28,681 nucleotides of DNA from an uncultured Collinsella sp. (GCA_900550965.1 URUC01000017.1:1-28681); one strand, 5' to 3'. Shown: positions 1 through 7,125, counted from the stretch's first letter. The notes: generated by a model not told the origin, from the sequence alone. Numbers and translations are program-made.

Positions 1-66
1 GGACAGCCGAAAATGGACCCGCCCCATGATTCGGGCAGCCCGTTTTGTCCTGGACCAAGGGGCAGT

Positions 67-271
67 GGTCAAAAAGGGCCAAATATGAGTACTGTCACCA
101 AATTAGTAGCATCGATTTTCCGGTCCAGAGCAGCAAAATCGCCTTGTTTGGAGCCCGATCGCGACTCTGAAGAACGAAAATCGATGCACTTTTGGCCTCT
201 GGCACCGATTTTTGAGGCCATTTGGCTGCCACCAAACTGGTAACAGTACTCATATTTGGCCCTTTTTGACC
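67..271. repeat. Nested long palindromic element
   Basis: Positions 67-95 and 243-271 are a perfect 29-bp inverted repeat (arm begins GGTCAAAAAGGGCCAAATAT). Inside it a second perfect 12-bp inverted repeat, GCATCGATTTTC, lies at 109-120 and 176-187. The 205-bp unit has no convincing reading frame and looks like a miniature non-autonomous element or a dispersed intergenic palindrome. In the rest of the gene-free stretch 1-418, I see only a short GC-rich hairpin at 296-327 (AGCGGG/CCCGCT) and no gene. Confidence 0.7.
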
Positions 272-418
272 ACCGGGTTTCCGGCAGGCCCCAAAAGCGG
301 GTCCGAATCGCTCGATCCGGGCCCGCTGGGGGTAGCGAGCACAATCGAGGTGTAAGCAGCAAGAGAGGGCCATCGCCTAGAATCGTCAGCGCCTAGATAT
401 TCAACGAGAGGAAAGACA

Positions 419-814
419 ATGGTCCGCAGCGACATGCTACCCCAGCCGGACCGGGGGCTCGGCCTCGACCGGCCCCAGACCGAGGCATTTCACCGACGAG
501 TTCAAGAGGAAGATAGTCGATCTCCACAACGCCGGAAAGCCCAGGCGCGAGGCCATGGACGAGTGCGACCTCGACAAGAGCACCGTGGAGAGGCGGGTCA
601 AGTCGATAAACGAGACCGGCTCGCCGCGCGCCGCCGACAACCGCACGCCCGAGTAGAACCGGATCCTGGAGCCCGAGCGCGAGAACCGCAGGCTCCGGAT
701 GGAGGTCGACGTCTTAAGACGAGCGGCGCCAGCATACGCTCGGAAGTCAGGGCCATGGCGGCCAACGGGGGGGCCGCTGCCCCATATCGGCGCAGCGCTG
801 GCATCGAGGCCTTC
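419..814 (+). pseudogene. Decayed IS3-family transposase remnant (orfA plus start of orfB)
   Basis: The frame beginning near 489 reads FTDEFKRKIVDLHNAGKPRR and continues as a typical IS3 OrfA helix-turn-helix protein with a leucine-zipper-like segment (ENRRLRMEVDVLRRAA). It is broken: the ATG at 419 with a purine-rich leader is in another frame, a TAG stop interrupts the OrfA frame at 654-656, and a further frame change follows near a run of seven G at about 765. The residues after it (SEVRAMAANGG) resemble the start of an IS3 OrfB. The rest of OrfB is missing because the intact IS3 element begins at 815. The remnant is a different IS3 subtype from its neighbour, so it is not a duplicated piece of it. 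Confidence 0.65.
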
Positions 815-850
815 TGACCTGTGTCAAGATTTCGGACACGCAAGCTCGAG
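815..850 (+). repeat. IS3 terminal inverted repeat, orfB-side end
   Basis: Begins TGACCTGTGTC and contains TTTCGGACACGCA, matching in inverted orientation the end at 2084-2119. Confidence 0.8.
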
Positions 851-853
851 AAA

Positions 854-1789
854 TCAAGCGGCCATAGGCATGGCCTCGAGCTTGGGCTCGGTTCTCTCGA
901 AGAAGGCCGCCATGGCCTCGGCCGGCACCTTGTAGCCGATCGTCGAGCGGGGCCTTCGGCGGTTGTAGTACGCCTCGATGAACTCGACCACCGCGTGCTT
1001 GGCGGAATCCCTGGTCGGGAAGCTGCGCCTGTAGTACATCTCGTTCTTCAGCATGGCGAGGAACGACTCGGCCACCGCGTTGTCGTGGCAGTTGCCGGCG
1101 CGGCTGCAGGACAGCCGCACGTCGTTGTCGCGCGCCCATTCGGCCAGAAGCCTGCTGGTGTACTGGGCGCCGCGGTCGGCGTGGAATATCGCGTTGCCGG
1201 CCACGTAGCCGCGCGATTTGGCCGACGCCAGCGCCGAAACCACGATGTCGGCGGTCATGCGCTCGGAGAGCGACCAGCCCACCACCATGCGGGTGTTGAG
1301 GTCGATGACCGTCGACAGGTACAGCCATCCCTCGCCGGTGCGCAGGTAGGTGATGTCGCCCACGAGCTTGCAGGTTGGAACGGGACTGGTGAAGTCGCGG
1401 CGCACCAGGTCGGGCCGGGGCCTGGCCTTCGGGTCGGGGATGGTGGTGCGCTTCCTGGCGTTGGGCGTGCAGCCGCGTATTCCCAGCTCGCGCATCAGCT
1501 TGCGCACCCTGTACAGGGTCAATCCGGAGAACTCGCCGGGCAGGAAGCATTTCACGAACCGGAAGCCGAACCTGCGGTCCGACTCCAGCCACACGCGCCG
1601 GACCGCCTCGCGCTCGGCCGACCAGTCTTCTCGCGGGCAGCCGTTGGAGAGCCACGAGTAGAAGCCCGATCGGCTCACGCCGAGCACGCGGGCCATCATT
1701 TTCACCGGGAATTCGGCCTTCTCCGCCAACATCATCCGGTAGCATGCGGCTACGCCTGGCTTTTGGCGAAGAAGGCCGCGGCTTTTTTC
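854..1789 (-). CDS. IS3-family transposase OrfB (DDE catalytic subunit)
   Basis: About 310 residues in the -1 frame relative to OrfA, with an rve integrase core. The DDE triad is visible as GDITYLRT (first Asp), FHADRGAQYTS (second Asp) and HDNAVAESFLAMLKNE (Glu). An HTH_21-like segment (FPVKMMARVLGVSRSGFYSWL) precedes the core. The start given here is the frameshift point, not an ATG, because IS3 elements normally make OrfB as an OrfAB fusion; the frame is open upstream only because it overlaps orfA. In the zero frame the slippery run reads TTG AAA AAA G, so slipping back one base re-pairs the first tRNA with GAA, which differs from the classical A-AAA-AAG arrangement. The C-terminal motif RRRPRSTIGYKVPAE is intact, so the transposase may be active. 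Confidence 0.85.
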   Translation of the reverse strand, partial: EKSRGLLRQKPGVAACYRMMLAEKAEFPVKMMARVLGVSRSGFYSWLSNGCPREDWSAEREAVRRVWLESDRRFGFRFVKCFLPGEFSGLTLYRVRKLMRELGIRGCTPNARKRTTIPDPKARPRPDLVRRDFTSPVPTCKLVGDITYLRTGEGWLYLSTVIDLNTRMVVGWSLSERMTADIVVSALASAKSRGYVAGNAIFHADRGAQYTSRLLAEWARDNDVRLSCSRAGNCHDNAVAESFLAMLKNEMYYRRSFPTRDSAKHAVVEFIEAYYNRRRPRSTIGYKVPAEAMAAFFERTEPKLEAMPMAA

Positions 1790-2034
1790 AAGAAGGCGTT
1801 CTCCATCTCGAGCTCGCGTATGCGCCTTTTCGCCTCGCGAAGCTCGCGGTCCTCGGCCTTGGGGTCGGGCCCGCCGGCAAGCTCGCGCCGGCGGCTCTGC
1901 ACCCACTTGTTCACGGTCTTGGAATTCAGGCCCAGTTCTGCGCAGCATTCCGTTATCGGCCTGCCCGTCGAGATGATGTAGTCGGCGGTCTCGCGCCTGA
2001 ACTCGTCGGTGTACTTGGCGGCTGGGTTGGACAT
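1750..2034 (-). CDS. IS3-family transposase OrfA (DNA-binding subunit)
   Basis: A 94-residue protein starting MSNPAAKYTDEFRRETADYI. It has the helix-turn-helix of IS3 OrfA (GRPITECCAELGLNSKTVNKW, about residues 24-44) followed by a charged coiled-coil stretch (DRELREAKRRIRELEMENAF) that mediates multimerisation in this family. The ATG is preceded by GAGAGGACGG. The OrfB frame overlaps in the -1 register, and a GAAAAAAG run at 1782-1789 near the 3' end is the probable programmed frameshift site, giving an OrfAB fusion transposase. OrfA recognises the terminal repeats; catalysis resides in OrfB. Confidence 0.85.
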   Translation of the reverse strand: MSNPAAKYTDEFRRETADYIISTGRPITECCAELGLNSKTVNKWVQSRRRELAGGPDPKAEDRELREAKRRIRELEMENAFLKKAAAFFAKSQA

Positions 2035-2083
2035 AGCATACCGTCCTCTCGGTCGTCGATGAATGCATTCTAAAGGATTGGGC

Positions 2084-2119
2084 CTCTAGCATGCGTGTCC
2101 GAAAAGACGATACAGGTCA
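2084..2119 (-). repeat. IS3 terminal inverted repeat, orfA-side end
   Basis: On the minus strand it begins TGACCTGTATC and contains TTTCGGACACGCA. Its TGA (2117-2119) is also read as the stop codon of the adjacent membrane-protein gene. Confidence 0.8.
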
Positions 2120-3235
2120 GACAACCCAATCAGACGTCGTCTCGAGCACGTCCTCTGCACGGTCGAGCGTGCTTCTGGCCTTGGCACCCTGTTTGAACCA
2201 CGAGCGCAGGTCCTCGAGCGTGCTGCCCGCTGCGTACACCTTGATTTTGCGACCGCCTTTCGTGGTCACCGTGCAACGGTCGCCGCTCTCGCTATCCTCG
2301 TGCGCCGTGACCTTCTTGAGATAATCGCGGCGGAACGCCACGACGCGGGCGTTGCTGATCTCGATGAACCAATCGTCGTCGACAAGCGAGGTGCCCGTGG
2401 CACCTCGGCTCGCCATCTCCTCGGCGAAGGAGAAACCGAGTTCGCGCTCCTGTCTGCCGATCTCGTAGATACCACGGGCGGGCATGCTGAGCATGAGCAG
2501 AGGCAGGAGTCCCCCTATGAACAGGAAGAGGCATGGGACGAGCAGGAGCAGACGAGCACCGGCGTCGGTGAAAACAGCCATGAAGGCGATCACGAGCGAG
2601 AAGACGAGCGCCATACCGTTGAAAACAATCGTCAACGGCTTGATGGCAGACCAACACAGACCCGCCTTGGTCATCGGGCCGTCAACAGCGTCCGAGACCT
2701 CGATGCCCTCTTCCTCCAGACGGGCGAGGAGGTTGAGCGAGCACACCCCCTCGAGGCTTATCGAGCAGAACTTCCGGTCGCCCTCGAACAGGTCGATCCT
2801 CATCATCTGCGTGTGAAGCGTTGCACGGGTGATGTTGCCAAACGTCGTCTCCTTGCGGATGCCGAAGGCGTTACGCGAGAGAATTCGCTCACCGTCCACG
2901 TCGATGCGCGGGATGCTCAGCAGGGCCCAGATGGCCATGCCCGCGAGCGCCATGGCGTGACCGAACCACACAAGTTCGTGGTCCCACTCGCCCAACGAGA
3001 CGCCCTGCCAGACGTAGACACCCAGCATGAGCAGTTCGAACGCGACGGCGCAGCAGGCGATGATCGTGCGAATGGCAGCGGGCATGCGCACCGTGAAGCG
3101 ATCGAGGCTGTCCGTCGCCTCACTGCGCTCGCGCGCGCCGCGACGGGCGACCCATGCAGTGAGCGGACCGACGATGAACACCACCATCGCCACGCGCAGG
3201 AACGATTCGAGTATGTCGCCCATATTAACCACCAT
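2117..3235 (-). CDS. Membrane protein of unknown function, 3' end defined by the IS3 insertion
   Basis: 372 residues that I cannot assign to a known family. Hydrophobic stretches suggest about five membrane segments, near residues 10-30, 56-76, 92-110, 200-222 and 232-255. Two soluble portions are rich in beta-type sequence: residues 112-180 follow the third segment and 275-360 the last one, which would suit PH-like or sensory modules, though this is only a guess. The ATG at 3235 lacks a good ribosome binding site; the ATG at 3223 (MGDILESFL) is preceded by GGTGG and is a fair alternative. The stop codon is the TGA of the IS3 terminal repeat, so the last residues may have been lost or changed by the insertion. 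It is divergent from the sensor kinase gene, with a short shared upstream region. Confidence 0.7.
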   Translation of the reverse strand: MVVNMGDILESFLRVAMVVFIVGPLTAWVARRGARERSEATDSLDRFTVRMPAAIRTIIACCAVAFELLMLGVYVWQGVSLGEWDHELVWFGHAMALAGMAIWALLSIPRIDVDGERILSRNAFGIRKETTFGNITRATLHTQMMRIDLFEGDRKFCSISLEGVCSLNLLARLEEEGIEVSDAVDGPMTKAGLCWSAIKPLTIVFNGMALVFSLVIAFMAVFTDAGARLLLLVPCLFLFIGGLLPLLMLSMPARGIYEIGRQERELGFSFAEEMASRGATGTSLVDDDWFIEISNARVVAFRRDYLKKVTAHEDSESGDRCTVTTKGGRKIKVYAAGSTLEDLRSWFKQGAKARSTLDRAEDVLETTSDWVV

Positions 3236-3326
3236 CCCAATAGAAAACGTGAATTTGGGAGACTATAGCAGAGCGAAGCGATCTGCACGGCATCGTCCGG
3301 GTGTTTTCGGCATACGGTGGAAGCTG

Positions 3327-4481
3327 GTGGGGGTCGGCGCCGTAACCGGATGCGCATTCGGCCTCGCCAATGCCGTCGGCGGCGAGCTTTTCGCCCGACA
3401 GGCCTATCCACTCGTCGTGCATCTGCCGCTTGTCGTCTACCTGTGCGTACGCTATCGCCTGAGTCCGCTGCTCGCCATCCTGGGCGTTACCAGCGCCTAC
3501 CTGAGCTGCCAGTTTAGCAACTGGATGGGCATCGCCGCATTCGCTGCCACCGATTCGCAAATCGCATATTACGCGGCGCGCATCATCACGACGCTCGGCG
3601 TCTTTGCGATCTTGCTGCATTGGGCCAGAGACATCGGTCCGCGCCTGGCGGCCAAAAGCCCCACCGAGTTGGAGATTCTGCTCATCCTGCCGCTCGTCTA
3701 CTACATCTTCGACTACGCCACCAACGTCTATACCACGCTCTTCCACTCGGGCTCGGTAGTAACCGTTGAGTTTTTGGCGTTCGCCCTCTGCGCGTTCTAC
3801 CTTATGTTTCTTGCCGTCTACCTTCGCGAATACGAGGCAAAGGAAATCGCCGAGCGCGAGCGCTGGATGCTCGCGACCCGCGACAGCGCGGCCATCAAAG
3901 AGCTCGAAGCCTGGCGCCAGTCCGGACGCGAGCTCTCGGTTCTCCGTCACGACATGCGCCACTACCTGCGCGGTCTAGCGGCCCTGATCGAAGAGGGTCA
4001 CACCGATGAGGCACTCGAGCGCATCGACGCGCTCTGCGAGACCAACGACCGCACCGCCGTGCGCCGCTACTGCGCCAACGAAACGGTCAACATTGCGCTC
4101 TCGTCGCTTTCCGCGGACATCAACGCGCACGGCATCACCGCCGACCTGCACGCCGCCGTGCCCGAAACCGTCCACGTGGGCGATGTCGATCTATTCAGTG
4201 TGGTATCGAACGCCCTGGACAATGCCATCGCCGCGGCGAGCGCCGCCCCCGAAGGCAAGCGGTTTGTCGACCTGGACCTTCGCTACGAAGACGGTCAGCT
4301 TCTATTGCTGGTTTCCAACACGTTTGGCCGTGCGCCGCACATGGTCGACGGCATGCCCGTGGCTCAGCACACTGGGCACGGCTTTGGCACCAAGAGCATT
4401 ATGCTTGCCGTCGAGCGCATGAACGGCAACTGCCAGTTCCGCATTAACGGCGACCGGTTTGAGCTGCGCGCCGTGATGTAG
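3327..4481 (+). CDS. GHKL-type sensor histidine kinase (AgrC/VirS-like), orphan
   Basis: The N-terminal half is a membrane sensor with about six hydrophobic segments (for example KLVGVGAVTGCAFGLANAVG and LEILLILPLVYYIFDYATN). A cytoplasmic coiled coil leads to the phospho-acceptor box VLRHDMRHYLRGLAALIEEG, with His at about residue 208. The C-terminal ATPase has an N-box (VVSNALDNAIAAA) and a G-box (GHGFGTKS), typical of HATPase_c_5 kinases that usually signal to LytTR response regulators. No response regulator gene is adjacent. The frame is open from 3027, but most of that overlaps the opposite gene. I chose the GTG at 3327 because GGTGGAAG lies just upstream and it leaves about 90 bp for divergent promoters; a GTG at 3249 is possible. 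Confidence 0.8.
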   Translation: MGVGAVTGCAFGLANAVGGELFARQAYPLVVHLPLVVYLCVRYRLSPLLAILGVTSAYLSCQFSNWMGIAAFAATDSQIAYYAARIITTLGVFAILLHWARDIGPRLAAKSPTELEILLILPLVYYIFDYATNVYTTLFHSGSVVTVEFLAFALCAFYLMFLAVYLREYEAKEIAERERWMLATRDSAAIKELEAWRQSGRELSVLRHDMRHYLRGLAALIEEGHTDEALERIDALCETNDRTAVRRYCANETVNIALSSLSADINAHGITADLHAAVPETVHVGDVDLFSVVSNALDNAIAAASAAPEGKRFVDLDLRYEDGQLLLLVSNTFGRAPHMVDGMPVAQHTGHGFGTKSIMLAVERMNGNCQFRINGDRFELRAVM

Positions 4482-4482
4482 G

Positions 4483-4515
4483 GGCTGCCGCCAACCTCGC
4501 TACAGCGGTGCAGCC
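4483..4515. terminator. Possible bidirectional hairpin between convergent genes
   Basis: GGCTGC at 4483-4488 pairs with GCAGCC at 4510-4515 and CGC with GCG inside it, between the convergent kinase gene and its minus-strand neighbour. No clear T-run follows on either strand, so function as an intrinsic terminator is weakly supported. Confidence 0.25.
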
Positions 4516-5075
4516 GCCGGGGTCAGCTGCTTAATGTAGGCCCACATGCGCTGCTTGGCGGCCTTGTCGGTGAGCGCCGCCTCAAAACCGTCGAGCGCCA
4601 GCACGCGGCGCCCCTGCACATGGGCGACCAGGCCGGGCTTGAGCATGGCGGTGTCAAAGTCATCAATTGCCACAAGCATATCGGCATAGGTCTCGCGCAT
4701 GACATCGGCCGCACTGTTGTCCAGCAGCAGCACCGCCTCGGGGTCCAAGGTCTCCAGCGCCTCGCGGAACAGGTCGCACGTCAGGGCCTCGCCCGCCGCG
4801 ACCGCTCCGTCGCCCGCGCCGGCGACGCTTGCCAGCACACAAAAATCCTCGGGGGCATATCCGATGGCACCGAGCGCCTTGCGCAACGCGGCGCCATCCG
4901 CGCCGGCGGCCAGCTCGCCGCCCGAGCACTCGGCTTCATCCAAATCGCCTTTGACCAGCACAATCGGCGAGCACGCGTTGCCCGCGATACGCACACCGCG
5001 ATCTGCAAGCGACGCGAGCTCCTGCTCGGTCGCCTGAGCGATGGCTTCTTTTTTCTGGCTTTGTGACGTGGGCAT
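4500..5075 (-). CDS. Hypothetical cytoplasmic protein, possibly uracil-DNA-glycosylase-like fold
   Basis: 191 residues, no signal peptide or membrane segment. The start MPTSQSQKKEAIAQ is preferred over an in-frame ATG ten codons upstream because GGAGAG lies four bases before it and a TATAAT box overlaps the earlier start. The middle and C-terminal parts read like the core of small uracil-DNA-glycosylase-type proteins: a hydrophobic strand with LDPEAVLLLDNSAADVM, then RRVLALDGFEAALTDKAAKQRMWAYIKQL. However, I do not see the catalytic GEAPG-type motif, so if related it is degenerate and probably not an active glycosylase. The family assignment is inference only. It is divergent from thioredoxin. 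Confidence 0.6.
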   Translation of the reverse strand: MPTSQSQKKEAIAQATEQELASLADRGVRIAGNACSPIVLVKGDLDEAECSGGELAAGADGAALRKALGAIGYAPEDFCVLASVAGAGDGAVAAGEALTCDLFREALETLDPEAVLLLDNSAADVMRETYADMLVAIDDFDTAMLKPGLVAHVQGRRVLALDGFEAALTDKAAKQRMWAYIKQLTPAAAPL

Positions 5076-5103
5076 GCGCTCTCCAATCGTTTGCGTGCCC
5101 ACC

Positions 5104-5109
5104 ATTATA
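5104..5109 (-). promoter_or_regulatory. Candidate -10 box for the 4500-5075 gene
   Basis: A perfect TATAAT on the minus strand about 28 bp before the chosen start codon. No convincing -35 box is seen. Confidence 0.35.
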
Positions 5110-5211
5110 TAAAAGAGCCGCCCGCGAGTGGTTGCTTTGCGGGCCGCTGGGTATAAGCACGGTCGTACTGAGTTTTACGCGGCCGAGCCGCGTCGTATTA
5201 TGGAGGTCACC

Positions 5212-5532
5212 ATGGCTGACATTAAGCAGATTACCCCCGAGAACTTCGGCGCTGTCGTCAACGATAGCCTGCCCGTACTGGTTGATTTTTGGGCCCCGTG
5301 GTGCGGCCCCTGCCGCTCGCTCTCGCCCATCGTAGACGAGGTTGCCGACGAGCTGGCCGGCAAGTTGGCTGTGGCCAAGTGCAACGTCGACGACAACCAG
5401 GACCTGGCCATGAAGTATGGCGTCATGAGCATCCCCACGCTGATTGTGTTTAAGAACGGCGAGGAGATCGACCGCTCGGTCGGCGCTCTGCCCAAGGCGA
5501 GGCTGCAGGCGCTGCTGGAGAAGCATCTGTAA
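5212..5532 (+). CDS. trxA: Thioredoxin
   Basis: 106 residues, the normal length of bacterial thioredoxin, a cytoplasmic disulfide reductase that recycles ribonucleotide reductase, peroxidases and other thiol enzymes with thioredoxin reductase. The active site WCGPC is at residues 30-34, the cis-proline at residue 75 in SIPTL, and the buried Asp in VDFWAPW is present. The start MADIKQITPENF is set by GGAGG five bases before the ATG; an in-frame ATG four codons upstream overlaps that ribosome binding site and is unlikely. It is monocistronic here: it is followed by a hairpin and then by the IS110-type element. Confidence 0.96.
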   Translation: MADIKQITPENFGAVVNDSLPVLVDFWAPWCGPCRSLSPIVDEVADELAGKLAVAKCNVDDNQDLAMKYGVMSIPTLIVFKNGEEIDRSVGALPKARLQALLEKHL

Positions 5533-5643
5533 TACGCTTGTTACTTACCCGCCGTCCATGAGCGGTTTTGTACCGCTCGCCGGACTGCCGGGTGCGGCGC
5601 GTGCGACCACGGATAGTATGGTAGTCACAAACAGCCCCCAGTG

Positions 5644-5677
5644 AACGGGTGCGAGTCGCACAGACTCGCACCCGTTT
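5644..5677 (+). terminator. Strong hairpin downstream of trxA
   Basis: AACGGGTGCGAGT at 5644-5656 and its exact complement at 5664-5676 form a 13-bp stem with a 7-base loop, followed by a short T-run that ends where the IS110-type element begins. A smaller hairpin, GAGCGGT/ACCGCTC, lies at 5560-5578. The insertion may have cut off the original T-tract. Confidence 0.6.
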
Positions 5678-5678
5678 A

Positions 5679-5694
5679 ATATGAGAAAGCCATT
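5679..5694 (+). repeat. IS110-type element, inverted repeat (3' end)
   Basis: ATATGAGAAAGCCATT, exact inverted match to 7240-7255. Confidence 0.8.
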
Positions 5695-5715
5695 GTCAAT
5701 AGGCGTGTTTGTTCG

Positions 5716-5740
5716 AGCCCGGTTTTAAACCGGGCTTTTT
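5716..5740 (+). terminator. Rho-independent terminator, plus strand
   Basis: AGCCCGGTTT and AAACCGGGCT form a near-continuous stem followed by T4. It lies inside the inverted ends of the IS, pointing against the transposase, so it would block transcription entering from the trxA side. Confidence 0.7.
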
Positions 5741-5745
5741 CGTTT

Positions 5746-5995
5746 CCCGTCGGGAGGGCCCGCGCACGTTGCACGTTTAGTCGACGCTTGCCTGGCAAGC
5801 TAATATCCGCGGGCTCTTGCGGGCGCGCTGCCGGCGGTCAGCCCGGTATGTCCGCGCACCCCACCGCATTTCGATTCTCCGTCCGGCGCGCTCGTCCGAA
5901 ACCAGTCTTGTTCACGGGCGCGGCCCTTGGGCTGCCCAAAAAGGGCTCGTGAACGCGCGCCGGCGATGCGTCGAGGCGCGGGCCCTCCCGGCGGG
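5746..5995 (-). ncRNA. Candidate bridge RNA region of the IS110/IS1111-type element
   Basis: The non-coding 3' end of the element is bounded by a 20-bp inverted repeat (5746-5765 with 5976-5995, 19 of 20 pairing). Within it, GCCCGCG at 5758-5764 and CGCGGGC at 5808-5814 can enclose a large internal loop capped by the GCTTG/CAAGC hairpin at 5786-5800. The family is known to use an element-encoded bridge RNA with guide-bearing internal loops, placed downstream of the transposase gene in the IS1111 group. The two GC-rich pairings compete with each other, and no expression evidence is available. The position and structure fit; the identity is inference. Confidence 0.4.
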
Positions 5996-6015
5996 AGGCT
6001 TGTTGTCCGACGGGG

Positions 6016-7125
6016 TCAGCCGAGGGTCCCCTCCGCCCGGCGCCCGATCTCCCAGACCCAGCAGGCGAGCTCGCGCGCGACGGCGGCGTTTGCCTTGCAC
6101 GAGCTCTTGCCCGCCGCCGCCAGCGCCTCGCGGCGGCGGCAGAGCCTGGCGGTGCAGTCGTCGGCGCGCGCCCGGATCGCCGCGGGGACGTCCGCGCCGG
6201 GCGCCGGGGCCTTCGGGCGGGGCGTGCACGTCAGGTAGTGCCACGCCGACTCCACCAGTGCCGTCCTGGCGAGCCGGTTGCCCGTCTTGGTTATCCCGCC
6301 GCGCCGCTCGGTCTCGCCGCTCGAGCGCTCCGACGGGACCAGCCCGCACCAGCTCGCGAAGGCCGGGGCCGTCCGGAACCTCGTGAAGGAGCCCGCCTCG
6401 GCTGCGAGCCTGAAGGCCGTCAGGGTGTCGATTCCCTTGATGCAGGAGAGCGCCTCGACGGCCGGGCGCCACCGGTCGGTCCGGGCGAGGGCGAGCACCT
6501 TCTTCTCGAGCTGCCGGCGGTCCGACTCCGCGCACCTCGCGGCCGTGACGTAGTACTCGAGCACGTCGCGCTGGGGCCCCTCGAGCCTGATCCCGGATAT
6601 CCACCTCCAGTGGGCGCGCGTCCAGGATCCCTTCCTCGTCCCGTCGGCGTTGCGCTCGTCCCAGACGTGGCCCAGCCTGATCAGGAACATGTTGAGGCGC
6701 TGCCTGGCGCGGCGGTACTCCACCGTGGCGTCGTCGAGGGCGCGGTCGAGGTCCCGGGCGGCCTCGACGGCCGCATCGGGCAGCGGGACCTCCACGATGT
6801 TGTGGGTGGCGAGCATGCGGGCGATGAACTCGGCGTCGCGCCGGTCGTTCTTGCGGCGCGCGTCCGCCGCCGGCCTCTGCATCCTGGAGACGGCGGCCAC
6901 GGCGCAGTCGAGGCCGAGCGCGCGCAGCTCGCGCGCCATGTGGAAGCCGGTGGGGCCGCTCTCGTAGCAGGCCCTGGGCTCCTCGAACCCGAGGGCCCAC
7001 TCCGCGATCTCGGCGGCGTCCGTCCCGAAGTCACGGTGCACCACCTCGCCGGTGAAGGGGTTGAACGCCGCGGCGGCGACCGATCGCGCGTGGACGTCCA
7101 GGCCGATGGAGGTAACATGGGGCAT
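6016..7125 (-). CDS. IS110-family DEDD transposase (recombinase)
   Basis: 369 residues. The N-terminal RuvC-like DEDD domain shows IGLDVHARS (Asp10), CYESGPTGF (Glu55) and KNDRRDAEF (Asp94 and Asp97). A helical linker follows, then the C-terminal Transposase_20 domain with the helix-hairpin-helix-like segment CIKGIDTLTAFRLAAEAG and the motif GLVPSERSSGETERRGGITK, which contains the conserved serine cluster. The ATG is preceded by GGGGAGGAGG six bases upstream. All expected motifs are intact, so the enzyme could be active. Members excise and insert the element as a circle guided by RNA; target choice would depend on the non-coding end described separately. Confidence 0.92.
   Translation of the reverse strand: MPHVTSIGLDVHARSVAAAAFNPFTGEVVHRDFGTDAAEIAEWALGFEEPRACYESGPTGFHMARELRALGLDCAVAAVSRMQRPAADARRKNDRRDAEFIARMLATHNIVEVPLPDAAVEAARDLDRALDDATVEYRRARQRLNMFLIRLGHVWDERNADGTRKGSWTRAHWRWISGIRLEGPQRDVLEYYVTAARCAESDRRQLEKKVLALARTDRWRPAVEALSCIKGIDTLTAFRLAAEAGSFTRFRTAPAFASWCGLVPSERSSGETERRGGITKTGNRLARTALVESAWHYLTCTPRPKAPAPGADVPAAIRARADDCTARLCRRREALAAAGKSSCKANAAVARELACWVWEIGRRAEGTLG

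Larger units (their letters stand above)
815..2119 (-). mobile_element. IS3-family insertion sequence, apparently complete
   Basis: The element is 1305 bp, with orfA and orfB on the minus strand and terminal inverted repeats at 815-850 and 2084-2119 (29 of 36 positions identical, both starting TGACCTGT and sharing TTTCGGACACGCA). The ends begin TG and finish CA as is usual for IS3. No 3-5 bp target duplication is visible: the left flank is TTC and the right flank GAC. Two further bases (TC/GA) also match outside the TG, so each border could lie 2 bp further out. It sits between an older IS3 remnant and the 3' end of a membrane-protein gene. Confidence 0.85.

Noticed and set aside
854..2092. 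A single 412-residue transposase from one ATG
   Set aside because: The part upstream of about 1789 reads the orfA region in the wrong frame; the arrangement is two overlapping frames joined by a -1 shift.
5558..5644. Small frame after trxA (MSGFVPLAGLPG...)
   Set aside because: No ribosome binding site, and it overlaps a hairpin; no sign of coding.
5705..5745. Part of a tRNA (GTTCGAGCCC looks like a T-arm)
   Set aside because: No acceptor, D or anticodon stems surround it; it is the left side of a terminator stem followed by T4.
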